Positions 8,729 through 16,940 of a DNA stretch of 64,000 bases are shown piece by piece. Source of the stretch: Salimicrobium humidisoli (lineage in GTDB: Bacteria > Bacillota > Bacilli > Bacillales > Halobacillaceae); contig NZ_NSGH01000010.1 of NCBI RefSeq assembly GCF_002295105.1, forward strand, positions 42,247 to 106,246, in the 5' to 3' direction. Every line of letters starts with the position of its first letter. Within the stretch, counting starts at the first letter, position 1. Made by a program: the position numbers and the translations under genes. The notes beneath the pieces are model-generated. The model saw only the letters and a list, made by a program, of their open reading frames with translations, searched no databases and was not told the origin of the DNA.

Positions 8729-9390
8729 AATTTATTCCATGTTTGCGGTCCGATAATACCATCAACCTGAATGTTATTTTTCTGTTGAAATGTAACTGCC
8801 GCTTTTTCCGTAAGAGGTCCGAAAATGCCGTCTGCCACAGTATCCAGCTCCCGCTGAACCTGCTTCACCCTCCGGCCGCGGCTCCCTCTCCGGATAAGAA
8901 ACCCCGGGTAATCGAAAGGTCCCCGTCCTGACGACAGATCTTTCCACGTCATCCCGTGTGTCCATTCCAGATGAGGGTAGTCCTTGAAATTTTTCCAGTT
9001 TCCGCCCCACGTAAAGCCCAGGTCTTTTGATATAGATGCCACTCTTCTCCAGCTTTCATTCACCCGCCAAATTGCCTGTTGTCCGCTTTTGTCCACGAGA
9101 CAGAAATCGAAAGCAAGTCCGTAGTTATGGACGCTCTGTCCGGGCTTTGCGTGCGTGACGATACTTCCCCGGCTGCCGTAATTCCTCCCGTTCCACCGAT
9201 ACCAGGGGCGTCCCTGACCATACAATTCCGCCTGCCTCCGGTACGAACGATGACCTTCTGTTATTTGAGCAAAAATACCCTCATCATACGCGGCGGCTAT
9301 AATTTCCTTTCCAAATACGGCAATCCGGTGATCGACATTGCCCATGTTCTTCACGCTCCGTCTCACCAGTTCATTTTTACTGACTATCAT
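8719..9390 (-). CDS. M15-family L,D-endopeptidase with peptidoglycan-binding domain (CwlK-like)
   Basis: 223 residues, ATG at 9390 with AAAGGGGG upstream. Residues about 20-150 are an M15/VanY-type peptidase: the zinc motif appears as SVHNYGLAFDF (H and D) and HLEWTHG (H). These enzymes cut L-Ala-D-Glu or D-Ala bonds in cell-wall peptides. Residues about 165-223 form a PG_binding_1 domain (RGSRGRRVKQVQREL, then DGIFGPLTEKAA and DGIIGPQTWNKF). No signal peptide is evident, so the protein may be released by lysis or by a non-classical route, as in phage endolysins; no other phage genes are nearby. It lies upstream of the nuclease gene in the same direction, with no terminator seen between. Confidence 0.85.
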   Translation of the reverse strand: MIVSKNELVRRSVKNMGNVDHRIAVFGKEIIAAAYDEGIFAQITEGHRSYRRQAELYGQGRPWYRWNGRNYGSRGSIVTHAKPGQSVHNYGLAFDFCLVDKSGQQAIWRVNESWRRVASISKDLGFTWGGNWKNFKDYPHLEWTHGMTWKDLSSGRGPFDYPGFLIRRGSRGRRVKQVQRELDTVADGIFGPLTEKAAVTFQQKNNIQVDGIIGPQTWNKFYN

Positions 9391-9515
9391 ACATCATTCC
9401 CCCTTTTGTCCTTACAATCGAAACGGACTTCTCTTCCGTGTAATCAGATTAATGGATTTTTTTTATCCGGCATCCTAAAATGATAGATATCATGCAATTA
9501 GTTGAGGTGGATAAT

Positions 9516-10220
9516 ATGAAAATAGAAATATGGTCCGATTTCGTGTGTCCTTTCTGTTACATCGGAAAGCGTCGCCTGGAAGAGGCTTTAGAATCGCTTC
9601 CGGGTGATGCCGAAGTGGATATACAATACAAAAGTTTCGAGCTGGACCCGGATGCGAAAACGGAAACGACACCGGTGATGCACGAAAAACTGGCGAAAAA
9701 ATATAACCAGTCACTTGAACAGACGAAAGAAATGACTTCTTCCATGGAAGAGCAGGCGAAAGCGGTCGGACTCGATTTCCGGTTCGATCAGATGATTCCC
9801 GCTAATACGTTCGAAGCTCATCGTATAGCCAAATTCGCTGAAGATCAGGGAAAAAGTCATGCAGTAACCGAACGGTTTCTGAGTGCCGCTCTTACAGAAG
9901 GGAAAAATATCGGAGATTCCGAGACTGTGTACAACCTGGCCGTGGAGGCAGGACTTCCTGCCGGAGAAGTGGAACGGATTCTGAACGGGGATGATTATGA
10001 AGAGAGTGTCCGTGAGGAAGAACGCGAAGCCTATCAGCTTGGCGTCCAGGGCGTTCCTTTCTTCGTCATCAATCGTAAATACGCGGTATCCGGAGCGCAG
10101 CCGAAAGAAACGTTCGAAGATGCACTGAAACAGGTATGGGAGGAAGAACGCGGTACTCCCGCCTTTACCAGTCTCAATTCACAGCAGGGAAGCACCTGCA
10201 GCGAAGACGGTTGTGACTGA
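9516..10220 (+). CDS. DsbA-family dithiol oxidoreductase (FrnE-like)
   Basis: An upstream ATG at 9480 exists, but GAGGTGG (9504-9510) places the start at 9516, giving 234 residues. The N-terminal thioredoxin-like strand is followed by a CPFC active site (Cys11, Cys14) and the cis-proline loop GVQGVPFFVI near residue 185, with a helical insertion between them. This is the FrnE/2-hydroxychromene isomerase-like cytosolic branch; there is no signal peptide. The tail carries two extra cysteines (CSEDGCD), a feature of several FrnE proteins that may take part in disulfide exchange. FrnE-like proteins act in oxidative stress and protein disulfide handling. It is monocistronic, closed by a strong terminator. 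Confidence 0.88.
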   Translation: MKIEIWSDFVCPFCYIGKRRLEEALESLPGDAEVDIQYKSFELDPDAKTETTPVMHEKLAKKYNQSLEQTKEMTSSMEEQAKAVGLDFRFDQMIPANTFEAHRIAKFAEDQGKSHAVTERFLSAALTEGKNIGDSETVYNLAVEAGLPAGEVERILNGDDYEESVREEEREAYQLGVQGVPFFVINRKYAVSGAQPKETFEDALKQVWEEERGTPAFTSLNSQQGSTCSEDGCD

Positions 10221-10239
10221 TTATTATTTATAGAAAAAA

Positions 10240-10271
10240 GGCGAGCGTCTCCCCCAAGACGCTCGCCTTTT
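10240..10271. terminator. Strong terminator after the FrnE-like gene
   Basis: A perfect 11-bp stem (GGCGAGCGTCT with AGACGCTCGCC), six-base loop, then TTTT. A-rich DNA on the other side allows it to work in both directions. Confidence 0.85.
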
Positions 10272-10329
10272 CATTTCCCTCATACCTTTTACTCCTCAGT
10301 ATCCATATGCGCTTTCTCCTGACACCGGA

Positions 10330-10500
10330 TCATTCTTTCTTTCCGCTTATTTCCAGATAAAAATAATAGCAGTCCTGACAAAGGATGGTGCCGTCACGGA
10401 CGCCGTCCTTTACAAAAAACATATAATCTTCGAGTTCTTCTGTATTACAGTGATGACATGATCTTGTAAGTGTATACCACTGCTCCTGCTCGATATGCAA
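10330..10500 (-). CDS. Tiny zinc-ribbon-like protein, 56 aa
   Basis: The open frame extends to 10521, but its first codons are themselves the ribosome binding site (AGGAGGGG), which points to the TTG at 10500. The product has two CxxC knuckles (CHHC near residue 17 and CQDC near residue 43) separated by about 25 residues, a treble-clef or zinc-ribbon pattern. No family is recognised. Similar small proteins in Bacillaceae are common and uncharacterised. Confidence 0.55.
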   Translation of the reverse strand: MHIEQEQWYTLTRSCHHCNTEELEDYMFFVKDGVRDGTILCQDCYYFYLEISGKKE

Positions 10501-10671
10501 GTGCTTCCCCCCTCCTCTCACTATGTATCCTACTTCTTCCCGTTACATGTGGCAAAAGGCCATAACGGCGAGGACCCGGTGTATCACGTGTACAAATTTC
10601 AAAAACACGTGAGGTATATTTCATTTATCAATTGTTTATACGCAGAGGATTACCCGATTCAACCGTTTTTC

Positions 10672-10703
10672 AAAAAAATTCCCCCGGCATAAATGCCGGA
10701 GGG
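10672..10703 (-). terminator. Terminator of the panF operon
   Basis: Minus strand: CCCTCCGGCAT and ATGCCGGGGG pair around a short loop, followed by AATTTTTTTG. It sits directly after the panF stop. Between this element and the zinc-ribbon gene (10501-10671) I see no gene. Confidence 0.8.
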
Positions 10704-10706
10704 TCA

Positions 10707-12161
10707 TTATCTCGTCGGATTTGTCACGGGAGTGGTGTAGTTCTGCGTCGTACCGGCACTGACCAGTACGTAAACGATGAAAGAAAACAGTACGGGAAGA
10801 ACGACGCTGTGGACTCCGAGCGGCTGGTTGAAGAACTGATCGACAATTACATAGGACAGAATCCCTGTCAGCATCGAAGAGATTGCGCCGTACTTGTTCC
10901 CTTTCTGCCAATACAGGCCGAGTACCACCGGCCAAATGAAAGTGGCCTCGAGCCCCCCGAAAGCGAACAGATTGAGCCAGATGAGAAGATCCGGCGGCTG
11001 CAGGGCCATAAGAAACACGAAAATGCCCAGTACAGCGGTCACTCCGAAACTCATCCTCTTCACCTGACGCTCGCTCGCATCCGGTTTCAGATACGTTACA
11101 TATATATCTTTAACGAACGCCGAACTTACAAGAAGCAGCAGGGAATCGACGGTGGACATAATAGCGGCCATCGGAGCGGCAAGGACGAGGCCTGCTATCC
11201 AGCCCGGCAGCACTTCAAGAGCGATGAGAGGCATAACTTTATCCCCTACTTCGATACCCGGAAGGATGGGACGCGCGAATACACCGATCAGGTGCATATT
11301 GAGCATCACGAAACCGACCACGACAGTACCGATGATGATAGCTCTGTGCATCGCTTTGGAACTTTTATAGGACATGGCCCGGAGCGTCACCTGCGGAAGC
11401 CCGACGACCGCCACCCCTACCAGAATCCAGAAAGAAGATACGTAGGCAGGTGTAAGAGTGAGATCTGCGCCGAATGGTGTAATCAGGTTCGGGTTCTCCC
11501 GGGTCAGCCCCTGCATTATTTCTTCGACGCCTCCTCCTGCGATTACGGTGGCTATCAGCAGGATGAGCGTACCGACAAACATCACGCTCCCCTGCACAGC
11601 GTCTGTCAGGGCGACAGCACGGAAGCCTCCGATAATGACATAAATAAGGACGGATGCAGCGAAAATAAACAAAGCCGATGTGTAAGGGATACCCGTCACC
11701 GTCTCGATGAGTCTCGCTCCGCCTACCCACTGAGCTGCCATCGCAGAAAACAGGAAAATGATGATACTGACTGCGGCAAGTAGGGCTACAACGTGGCTCT
11801 GATACCGCGTCCGCAGGTAATCGGTGAGGGTCACGGCTTTATACTCCCTCGCCTTAATCGCAAACTTCTTCCCGAGCACCGTAAGTACGAAGTACCCGGT
11901 CACGACCTGAGTCATCGCAAGCAGTACCCAGGCGAGACCCTCGGTGTAGGCTACCCCCGGCCCGCCTATGAAACTGCTCGCACTTCCGTATGTAGCCATC
12001 ATCGTCATGGCAAGGATAAAACCGCCCAGTTCCCGTCCTCCTAAAAAATACTCCTGCATGAAATCCTTTTTAGAGAGACGGATGGACCGGTTCGCCCAGA
12101 ACCCGATAATAAAAATAAGTATAATAAAAAGAAGTAATGGTATGATTACCGCCCAGTTCAT
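10707..12161 (-). CDS. panF: Sodium/pantothenate symporter
   Basis: 484 residues with about 13 transmembrane helices. Family landmarks are KDFMQEYFLGGRELGGFILA (residues about 31-50), the ATYGSASSFIGGPG segment (about 56-69), WVGGARLIETVTGIPY, and a central IIGGFRAVALTDAVQG segment. This combination is typical of PanF, which imports pantothenate with sodium to feed coenzyme A synthesis. The start overlaps the stop of the YhdT-like gene by four bases, so the two are translationally coupled, as is usual for yhdT-panF pairs. Confidence 0.88.
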   Translation of the reverse strand: MNWAVIIPLLLFIILIFIIGFWANRSIRLSKKDFMQEYFLGGRELGGFILAMTMMATYGSASSFIGGPGVAYTEGLAWVLLAMTQVVTGYFVLTVLGKKFAIKAREYKAVTLTDYLRTRYQSHVVALLAAVSIIIFLFSAMAAQWVGGARLIETVTGIPYTSALFIFAASVLIYVIIGGFRAVALTDAVQGSVMFVGTLILLIATVIAGGGVEEIMQGLTRENPNLITPFGADLTLTPAYVSSFWILVGVAVVGLPQVTLRAMSYKSSKAMHRAIIIGTVVVGFVMLNMHLIGVFARPILPGIEVGDKVMPLIALEVLPGWIAGLVLAAPMAAIMSTVDSLLLLVSSAFVKDIYVTYLKPDASERQVKRMSFGVTAVLGIFVFLMALQPPDLLIWLNLFAFGGLEATFIWPVVLGLYWQKGNKYGAISSMLTGILSYVIVDQFFNQPLGVHSVVLPVLFSFIVYVLVSAGTTQNYTTPVTNPTR

Positions 12162-12430
12162 TCTATATCCTCATCCTTCGCTTCAAGAGGTACGTCCGTG
12201 AAATATACGTTCACTACAAAGATGACCAGCACCGACATAAGTATAAAACCGCCTACACAGCTCATGAAAAACCAGGCGGGAAGACCGAATATGTAACTGT
12301 ATTCCTCCGGAGGCTTACTGCCGAGTCCATATGCGAAACCGAACCACCATAGAAAGTTGATGAGCGCCAGACCTACGCCGATCAGAGCCTCCCGGTTAGC
12401 CACCTTGAATCTTTCGTCGTGCTTATCCAC
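12158..12430 (-). CDS. yhdT: YhdT-family (DUF997) small membrane protein
   Basis: 90 residues from a GTG start with GGGGAGGG upstream. Two hydrophobic helices flank the motif NFLWWFGFAYGLGS, and EYSYIFGLPAWFFMSC follows, the signature of the YhdT family encoded next to panF. It is thought to be an accessory subunit of the pantothenate symporter. The tail is acidic (PLEAKDEDIE). Confidence 0.85.
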   Translation of the reverse strand: MDKHDERFKVANREALIGVGLALINFLWWFGFAYGLGSKPPEEYSYIFGLPAWFFMSCVGGFILMSVLVIFVVNVYFTDVPLEAKDEDIE

Positions 12431-12521
12431 CAGTATCCCTCCCCGATTTTTGTTATAACACTATCCATTATGCAACATTTTCTCTTAAATGAGAAGTGCA
12501 TTATCTGCGGGAAAGAAGGTA

Positions 12522-12555
12522 TACAAAAAGCCCCTCATCTATTATGAGCGGCTTT
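12522..12555 (-). terminator. Terminator overlapping the end of the macrodomain gene
   Basis: Minus strand: AAAGCC and TCAT pair with ATGA and GGCTTT around a short loop with a two-base internal mismatch, followed by TTTTTGTAT. The 5' arm lies in the last codons of the macrodomain gene. Confidence 0.6.
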
Positions 12556-13051
12556 CGTATTTTCGTTTGAATGTTTCATACTGTTCATCGGAGAAAAGAA
12601 CGAACCGAACGATCTGCAGGCTTCCCGGACGCGAGAAAAAGGATTCGACGACTTCGAGTGCCGTATCGATGCCCGCTTCCAGGGGGTAGCCGAAAGCACC
12701 GGTCGAAATCAGCGGAAAAGCGACACTGGTTATATTACGCTCCCGTGCCCTCTCCAGTGATTCCCTGTAACAGCTTCCGAGAAGTTCCCGGGCCGGCTCA
12801 TCCGTTTTGTATACCGGGCCGAGCGTATGGATCACGAAATCGTTCGGAAGGCCGAATCCTTCCGTAACGACGGCTTCTCCCGGCTGCAGGGGGGCATACG
12901 GCTCTCCGGCCTTCTGAAGCCCGGGTCCCGCTTTTTTGTGAAGAGCTCCCGCGACGCCGCCCCCTGACCGCAGTTCTTTATTCGCCGCGTTCACTACTGC
13001 TTCCATGTCGGACTGGTCCGCTATATCTCCTTTAACGACTTCTATCTTCAT
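12542..13051 (-). CDS. Macrodomain protein, probable O-acetyl-ADP-ribose deacetylase (YmdB-like)
   Basis: 169 residues, a single macrodomain. Landmarks are the strand KIEVVKGDIADQ, the AVVNAANKELRSGGGVAGAL substrate loop (residues about 19-38), FVIHTLGPVYKTD, and the second loop PLISTGAFGYPLE (about 114-126). These residues bind ADP-ribose; family members remove acetyl or ADP-ribosyl groups. ATG at 13051 follows a CCAGGAGGGATGTTTCG leader. The gene stands between two convergent-spaced minus-strand units, so no functional partner is evident. Confidence 0.88.
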   Translation of the reverse strand: MKIEVVKGDIADQSDMEAVVNAANKELRSGGGVAGALHKKAGPGLQKAGEPYAPLQPGEAVVTEGFGLPNDFVIHTLGPVYKTDEPARELLGSCYRESLERARERNITSVAFPLISTGAFGYPLEAGIDTALEVVESFFSRPGSLQIVRFVLFSDEQYETFKRKYESRS

Positions 13052-13101
13052 CGAAACATCCCTCCTGGATAATCGGTGATAGGACCTTTACTGAAATTTT
13101 C

Positions 13102-13977
13102 TCACATCCGGCTTCCCATGGCCAGATAAAGAGCCCCTTTTACTCCCGCTTCATCAGTCAGACCGGGGGATACGATGTATTTGTCGATAGTATCTTCGGT
13201 CAGGTACGGGGAGCTAACGTATCCGTTCAGAAGTTCCAGTACCATCGTTCTGATCATCGGAAACAGCTGTTTCTGTTTCATGACTCCCCCGCCCAAAATG
13301 ATTCTCTCAGGAGAGATGATGTATATATAATTGACGAGAGCCTGAGCCAGATAATAAGCTTCCATCTCCCATACCTCTTTCCGGTCCACCAGCTCTTCAG
13401 CCGGGCGACCCCACCTTTTTTCGATATGAGGTCCTGCGGCCATACCTTCCAGGCAGTCTCCGTGATACGGACAGCCCCCCGCATAATCGTCATCGGCATG
13501 ACGGCGCACGGGTATGTGCCCCATTTCCGGATGAGACAGGCCTCTAAACGTCTCACCCTTTATGTAGGCGCCGGCTCCGATTCCTGTACCTACCGTAATG
13601 TAGAGACAGGAGTCCACGTCTTTAGCTTCCCCCCACTTCGCTTCCGACATGGCCGCCACATTTACGTCCGTATCAATGATGACCGGAACGAGGAGGTGGT
13701 CCTGCAGCTCTTTACCGAGCGGGTAATCCACCCACTCCGTCTTCGGCGTTTTCTGCAGCTGGCCGTAGAAGTCACTGTCCGCGTTTACATCAATAGGTCC
13801 GAAACTTCCGATCCCGAGTCTTTCAATATCTTTCCCTCTGAAAAAATCGATGACTGCCGGCATAGTGATAGAGGGATGTTCTGTAGGAATGACCTTTTTT
13901 TCCAGAATCTCTCCCTCTTCATTACCTACTGCCAGTACGAATTTCGTTCCTCCGGCTTCAATTGCTCCGAGCTTCAT
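13102..13977 (-). CDS. scrK: ROK-family fructokinase
   Basis: The ATG at 13977 follows AGGAGGAG; upstream codons in the open frame are discarded. 291 residues. The ATP site LGAIEAGGTKFVLAVG is at the N-terminus, the sugar-binding segment FGPIDVN near residue 60, and the second phosphate loop TVGTGIGAGAY near residue 130. The zinc-binding region HPEMGHIPVRRH, then CPYHGDCLEG, is typical of bacterial ROK fructokinases. It phosphorylates fructose freed by sucrose-6-phosphate hydrolase, whose stop codon overlaps this start by four bases. It is the last gene of the sucrose operon. Confidence 0.9.
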   Translation of the reverse strand: MKLGAIEAGGTKFVLAVGNEEGEILEKKVIPTEHPSITMPAVIDFFRGKDIERLGIGSFGPIDVNADSDFYGQLQKTPKTEWVDYPLGKELQDHLLVPVIIDTDVNVAAMSEAKWGEAKDVDSCLYITVGTGIGAGAYIKGETFRGLSHPEMGHIPVRRHADDDYAGGCPYHGDCLEGMAAGPHIEKRWGRPAEELVDRKEVWEMEAYYLAQALVNYIYIISPERIILGGGVMKQKQLFPMIRTMVLELLNGYVSSPYLTEDTIDKYIVSPGLTDEAGVKGALYLAMGSRM

Positions 13978-15362
13978 ACAGTTTCTCCTCCTGTCTGTCT
14001 GCGAAGTTCCCATACTGTAAGGGAAAGGTCTCCGTTTATTATACCGGAATTTTCTTCTTTTTCCGGGAATATCCTCGAGGAGAATACAGTCTCTCCTCCG
14101 TTTATGAAAATTTCAAGCGAGGAATGATCGACGAATGCCCGGATTTCCGTAAGGGGCGACTCAAGCGTCCGGGCTCTCCACTCCTCTCCCGAACCGTCCA
14201 TCGCGGGTCTCGTCAATACCGCTTTTCCGTTGTTGCAACGAAGAGTTATATACCGGAACAGTTCTATGTCCACGTCTCCTTCTATATTCTGAAGCAGAAT
14301 CTCGCTGCTCGCAGGAATCTTCCCTTTCCATTTTTCCTGCGAACCCCCGGCTACTTTCCGCGTACGCAGTTCTTCCATTTCGACCAGAGGCTTCTGGACG
14401 AGGAGGTCTCCCTTCTGGATAAGTTCCCGTGGCAGCGTCATCTGGTGAATCCAGTGAAAGTCGTGGGTAGGGAAATATTCCTCCCCGCCATCCGGCATGC
14501 CCATCCAGCCGATCATTATTCTGCGTCCAAAATCATCTTCCATCGTCTGCGGAGCATAGAACTCGAAGCCGTGGTCCAGTTCCCTGAAATCCTCCGTACG
14601 GAATCCGGTATCAAAATCCCCGATGATATAGCCGGACTGGTACATATTTCTGTAGTCCGCCCCCTGTTCCTCCAGGCCCTGCGGAGAAAACAGCAGCACG
14701 TCTCCTTCCATATGGAAAAAGTCCGGGCATTCCCACATATACCCGAGTCCGGATGCGAGTATCCCTCTGTACTGCCACGACTCAAGATCGGGAGAGTCGT
14801 AGAGGACGACACATCCTTCCTTATCCTCGGTCTGAGCTCCTATTACCATATGCCAGCTGCCGCCTGCTTTCCATACTTTCGGATCGCGGAAGTGAGGGGT
14901 GAAACCCTCCGGAAGTTCAATACTTACCCCAAGCTTCTCGAACGTGACACCGTCCGGAGAGCGGACTTTACACTGATAGCTCTCCCGTTCGCCTTCCGCG
15001 TTTTTGACATTGCCCGTATAAAACAGGACGAGCTCCCCGTCTTGTTCGACAGCACTCCCCGAGTAGCACCCGGACCTGTCATACCACCGGTCCGGTGCAA
15101 GCGCAGGGCCGTGAAATTCCCAGTCCACCAGGTTTCCGGAAGTAAGATGCGCCCAGAATTTGGCCCCGTGTCCGGTATGAAAAGGCATCCACTGATAGAA
15201 CAGATGATATGTTCCGTTCCAGTGAATGAACCCGTTCGGATCATTAAGAAGACCGACCGGCGGTGCTATATGGTAGGCAGGATAATAGGGGTCCTGTTTC
15301 ACCGTATTTCCCCACCTGGCTATCTCTTCTTTTGCTTCATTTTTCATTACAGTCTCCTTCAT
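13974..15362 (-). CDS. scrB: Sucrose-6-phosphate hydrolase (GH32)
   Basis: ATG at 15362 with GGGGGAG upstream; an inner ATG at 15347 with AAGGAG is an alternative start. About 462 residues. The GH32 active-site triad is visible: LLNDPNG (nucleophile Asp), FRDPKV (transition-state Asp) and WECPDF (acid/base Glu). The C-terminal beta-sandwich ends with FVDHSSLEIFINGGE. The enzyme splits sucrose-6-phosphate made by the PTS into glucose-6-phosphate and fructose. It lies between the PTS permease and fructokinase genes. Confidence 0.93.
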   Translation of the reverse strand: MKETVMKNEAKEEIARWGNTVKQDPYYPAYHIAPPVGLLNDPNGFIHWNGTYHLFYQWMPFHTGHGAKFWAHLTSGNLVDWEFHGPALAPDRWYDRSGCYSGSAVEQDGELVLFYTGNVKNAEGERESYQCKVRSPDGVTFEKLGVSIELPEGFTPHFRDPKVWKAGGSWHMVIGAQTEDKEGCVVLYDSPDLESWQYRGILASGLGYMWECPDFFHMEGDVLLFSPQGLEEQGADYRNMYQSGYIIGDFDTGFRTEDFRELDHGFEFYAPQTMEDDFGRRIMIGWMGMPDGGEEYFPTHDFHWIHQMTLPRELIQKGDLLVQKPLVEMEELRTRKVAGGSQEKWKGKIPASSEILLQNIEGDVDIELFRYITLRCNNGKAVLTRPAMDGSGEEWRARTLESPLTEIRAFVDHSSLEIFINGGETVFSSRIFPEKEENSGIINGDLSLTVWELRRQTGGETV

Positions 15363-15391
15363 GAATTCTCCCCCGTTCCTTAAAAATCTTA

Positions 15392-15424
15392 TCACAAGAA
15401 AGAAAGCCGGAGTACCCGACTTTC
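15392..15424 (-). terminator. Weak terminator or attenuator between scrA and scrB
   Basis: Minus strand: GAAAGTCGG and CCGGCTTTC pair with one wobble around GTACT, followed by TTTCTTTCTTG. It lies four bases past the permease stop and may reduce read-through into scrB-scrK or mark an mRNA processing boundary. Confidence 0.5.
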
Positions 15425-15427
15425 CCC

Positions 15428-16825
15428 TTACATATTCTCTTCCATTTTCTCATCGAAACCGAACAAATATGTGAGGACAAAGGCTACGATGATACCGAAC
15501 AGGTTCACTACGATATACCAGATGATCTGTTCGTTCAGATACAGCAGCGCCCCGGGTATAACGGTGATTGCCATTCCGGTGGCTTTTAGGCCGAGAATCG
15601 AAGCCAGGAAACCACCAGCGCCTCCTCCGATCAGTCCCATAATGAACGGCTTACCGTAGCGGAGGTTAACACCGAAAATCGCCGGTTCGGTAATTCCGAG
15701 AAAGGCGGAAAGCGTGGACGGATAAGCCAGCGCTTTCATCTTGGCTTTCTTCGTTTTTACACCCACAGCAAGTGCTGCGCCCCCCTGTGCGGCGATAGCA
15801 GCAGTTACGATAGGGTTGAAAGGGTTATACCCGAGGTTCTCAAGCAGCTGAATTTCAAGGAAATTGAAGATGTGATGCACCCCGGTTATGACTATGATCT
15901 GGTTGAAGAAACCGATGATCAGCCCGCTCAGACCGAAAGGAAGTTCAAGCAACGTTCTCGTTCCGTCGAAGATCCAGCCTTCCACTATGTGGAGGATAGG
16001 CCCCAGAGCAAACAGGGACAGCGTAATCATAATAAGCAGTACCAGAAATGGAGTTACGATTAAATCGAGTGCTTCCGGGACACGTTTCCGGAAAAACTTC
16101 TCCACTTTCGCACCCACGATTCCTGCGAAAAAAGCGGGAAGGACGGAACCCTGATACCCGATTACGGGAATAAACCCTAAAAACTGCAGAGGTTCAGCCG
16201 TACCGTCGGCCACTTCCCAGGCGTTCGGAAGCGACGGGGAGACGAGCATGAGCCCAAGCACCAGTCCAAGTACCGGTGTTCCTCCGAACACCCGAAACGT
16301 CGACCATGCGACGAGGGCGGGAAGAAATACGAAAGCAGTATCCGTCAGTACCTGGGTGAATAAAATAAAGTTCTCGGAAATATCTTCCGGTGCCATACCG
16401 AAAAGAGCGAGTATCTGCTCCTGTGTTACCAGACCCCGCACTCCCATGAAGAGTCCTGTAGCGACCAGAACGGGAATGATCGGTACGAAAACGTCACCGA
16501 ACGTACGGATCGCCCTCTGGAATCGATTCCCTTGCTGTTTACTTTCTTCTTTCATCTCGGACTTGGTCGTTCCGGTTACTCCCTGATTCGTCACTTCTTC
16601 ATAAATTCTGTTCACTGTACCCGTGCCGAATATAATCTGGTACTGTCCCGAGTTGTAAAAAGCACCTTTCACTTTATCTATATCTTCCACACCGTCAACG
16701 TCGACTTTCTCATGATCATGCACCATGACCCGCAGACGCGTGGCACAGTGAGCGATTGACTGGATATTTTCTTCTCCTCCAACCGCTTCAATGACCTGTT
16801 TGGCAATCTCTTCATTACTGGACAA
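15428..16825 (-). CDS. scrA: PTS sucrose-specific EIIBC permease
   Basis: The open frame reaches 16948, but GAGGAGGGG precedes the TTG at 16825 by six bases and the operator lies upstream, so I start there (465 residues). The EIIB domain (about 1-85) has the phosphorylated cysteine in HCATRLRV. The EIIC domain (about 105-460) has ten or so helices and the family motifs GVHHIFNFLEIQLL and LGITEPAIFGVNLRYG. It imports and phosphorylates sucrose, using an EIIA supplied in trans. It follows the LacI-type regulator and precedes scrB and scrK. Confidence 0.9.
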   Translation of the reverse strand: MSSNEEIAKQVIEAVGGEENIQSIAHCATRLRVMVHDHEKVDVDGVEDIDKVKGAFYNSGQYQIIFGTGTVNRIYEEVTNQGVTGTTKSEMKEESKQQGNRFQRAIRTFGDVFVPIIPVLVATGLFMGVRGLVTQEQILALFGMAPEDISENFILFTQVLTDTAFVFLPALVAWSTFRVFGGTPVLGLVLGLMLVSPSLPNAWEVADGTAEPLQFLGFIPVIGYQGSVLPAFFAGIVGAKVEKFFRKRVPEALDLIVTPFLVLLIMITLSLFALGPILHIVEGWIFDGTRTLLELPFGLSGLIIGFFNQIIVITGVHHIFNFLEIQLLENLGYNPFNPIVTAAIAAQGGAALAVGVKTKKAKMKALAYPSTLSAFLGITEPAIFGVNLRYGKPFIMGLIGGGAGGFLASILGLKATGMAITVIPGALLYLNEQIIWYIVVNLFGIIVAFVLTYLFGFDEKMEENM

Positions 16826-16872
16826 TTGTAACCCCTCCTCAGATTGTGTGAACGATTCCACATATAAATAAA

Positions 16873-16886
16873 AAACAGCGCTTTCA
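16873..16886 (-). promoter_or_regulatory. Possible cre (CcpA) site upstream of scrA
   Basis: On the minus strand TGAAAGCGCTGTTT matches 12 of 14 positions of TGNAANCGNTNNCA, missing the last CA. It lies about 50 bases upstream of the scrA start. Catabolite control of a sucrose operon is expected, but the match is imperfect. Confidence 0.4.
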
Positions 16887-16904
16887 CACTTTGTTAAAAA
16901 AGAA

Positions 16905-16926
16905 GATGTGTAATCGATTACACATC
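16905..16926. promoter_or_regulatory. ScrR operator, perfect 22-bp palindrome
   Basis: GATGTGTAATC is followed at once by its exact reverse complement GATTACACATC. The central CG and half-sites fit LacI/GalR-family operators. It sits between scrR and scrA, about 80 bases upstream of the scrA start, where a sucrose repressor would bind. Confidence 0.75.
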
Positions 16927-16940
16927 GTTGATAATTTTCA

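Noticed and set aside
8719..9390. CwlK-like gene considered as a phage endolysin marking a prophage
   Set aside because: No holin, structural or integrase genes are nearby, and CwlK-type endopeptidases are common host genes in Bacillaceae.
10632..11783. 383-residue open frame on the plus strand
   Set aside because: Wholly antisense to panF; composition is rich in His, Arg, Asp and Cys with no domain, and there is no ribosome site.
13962..15383. 473-residue open frame on the plus strand
   Set aside because: Mirror of scrB in codon-phase; the GH32 motifs are on the other strand.
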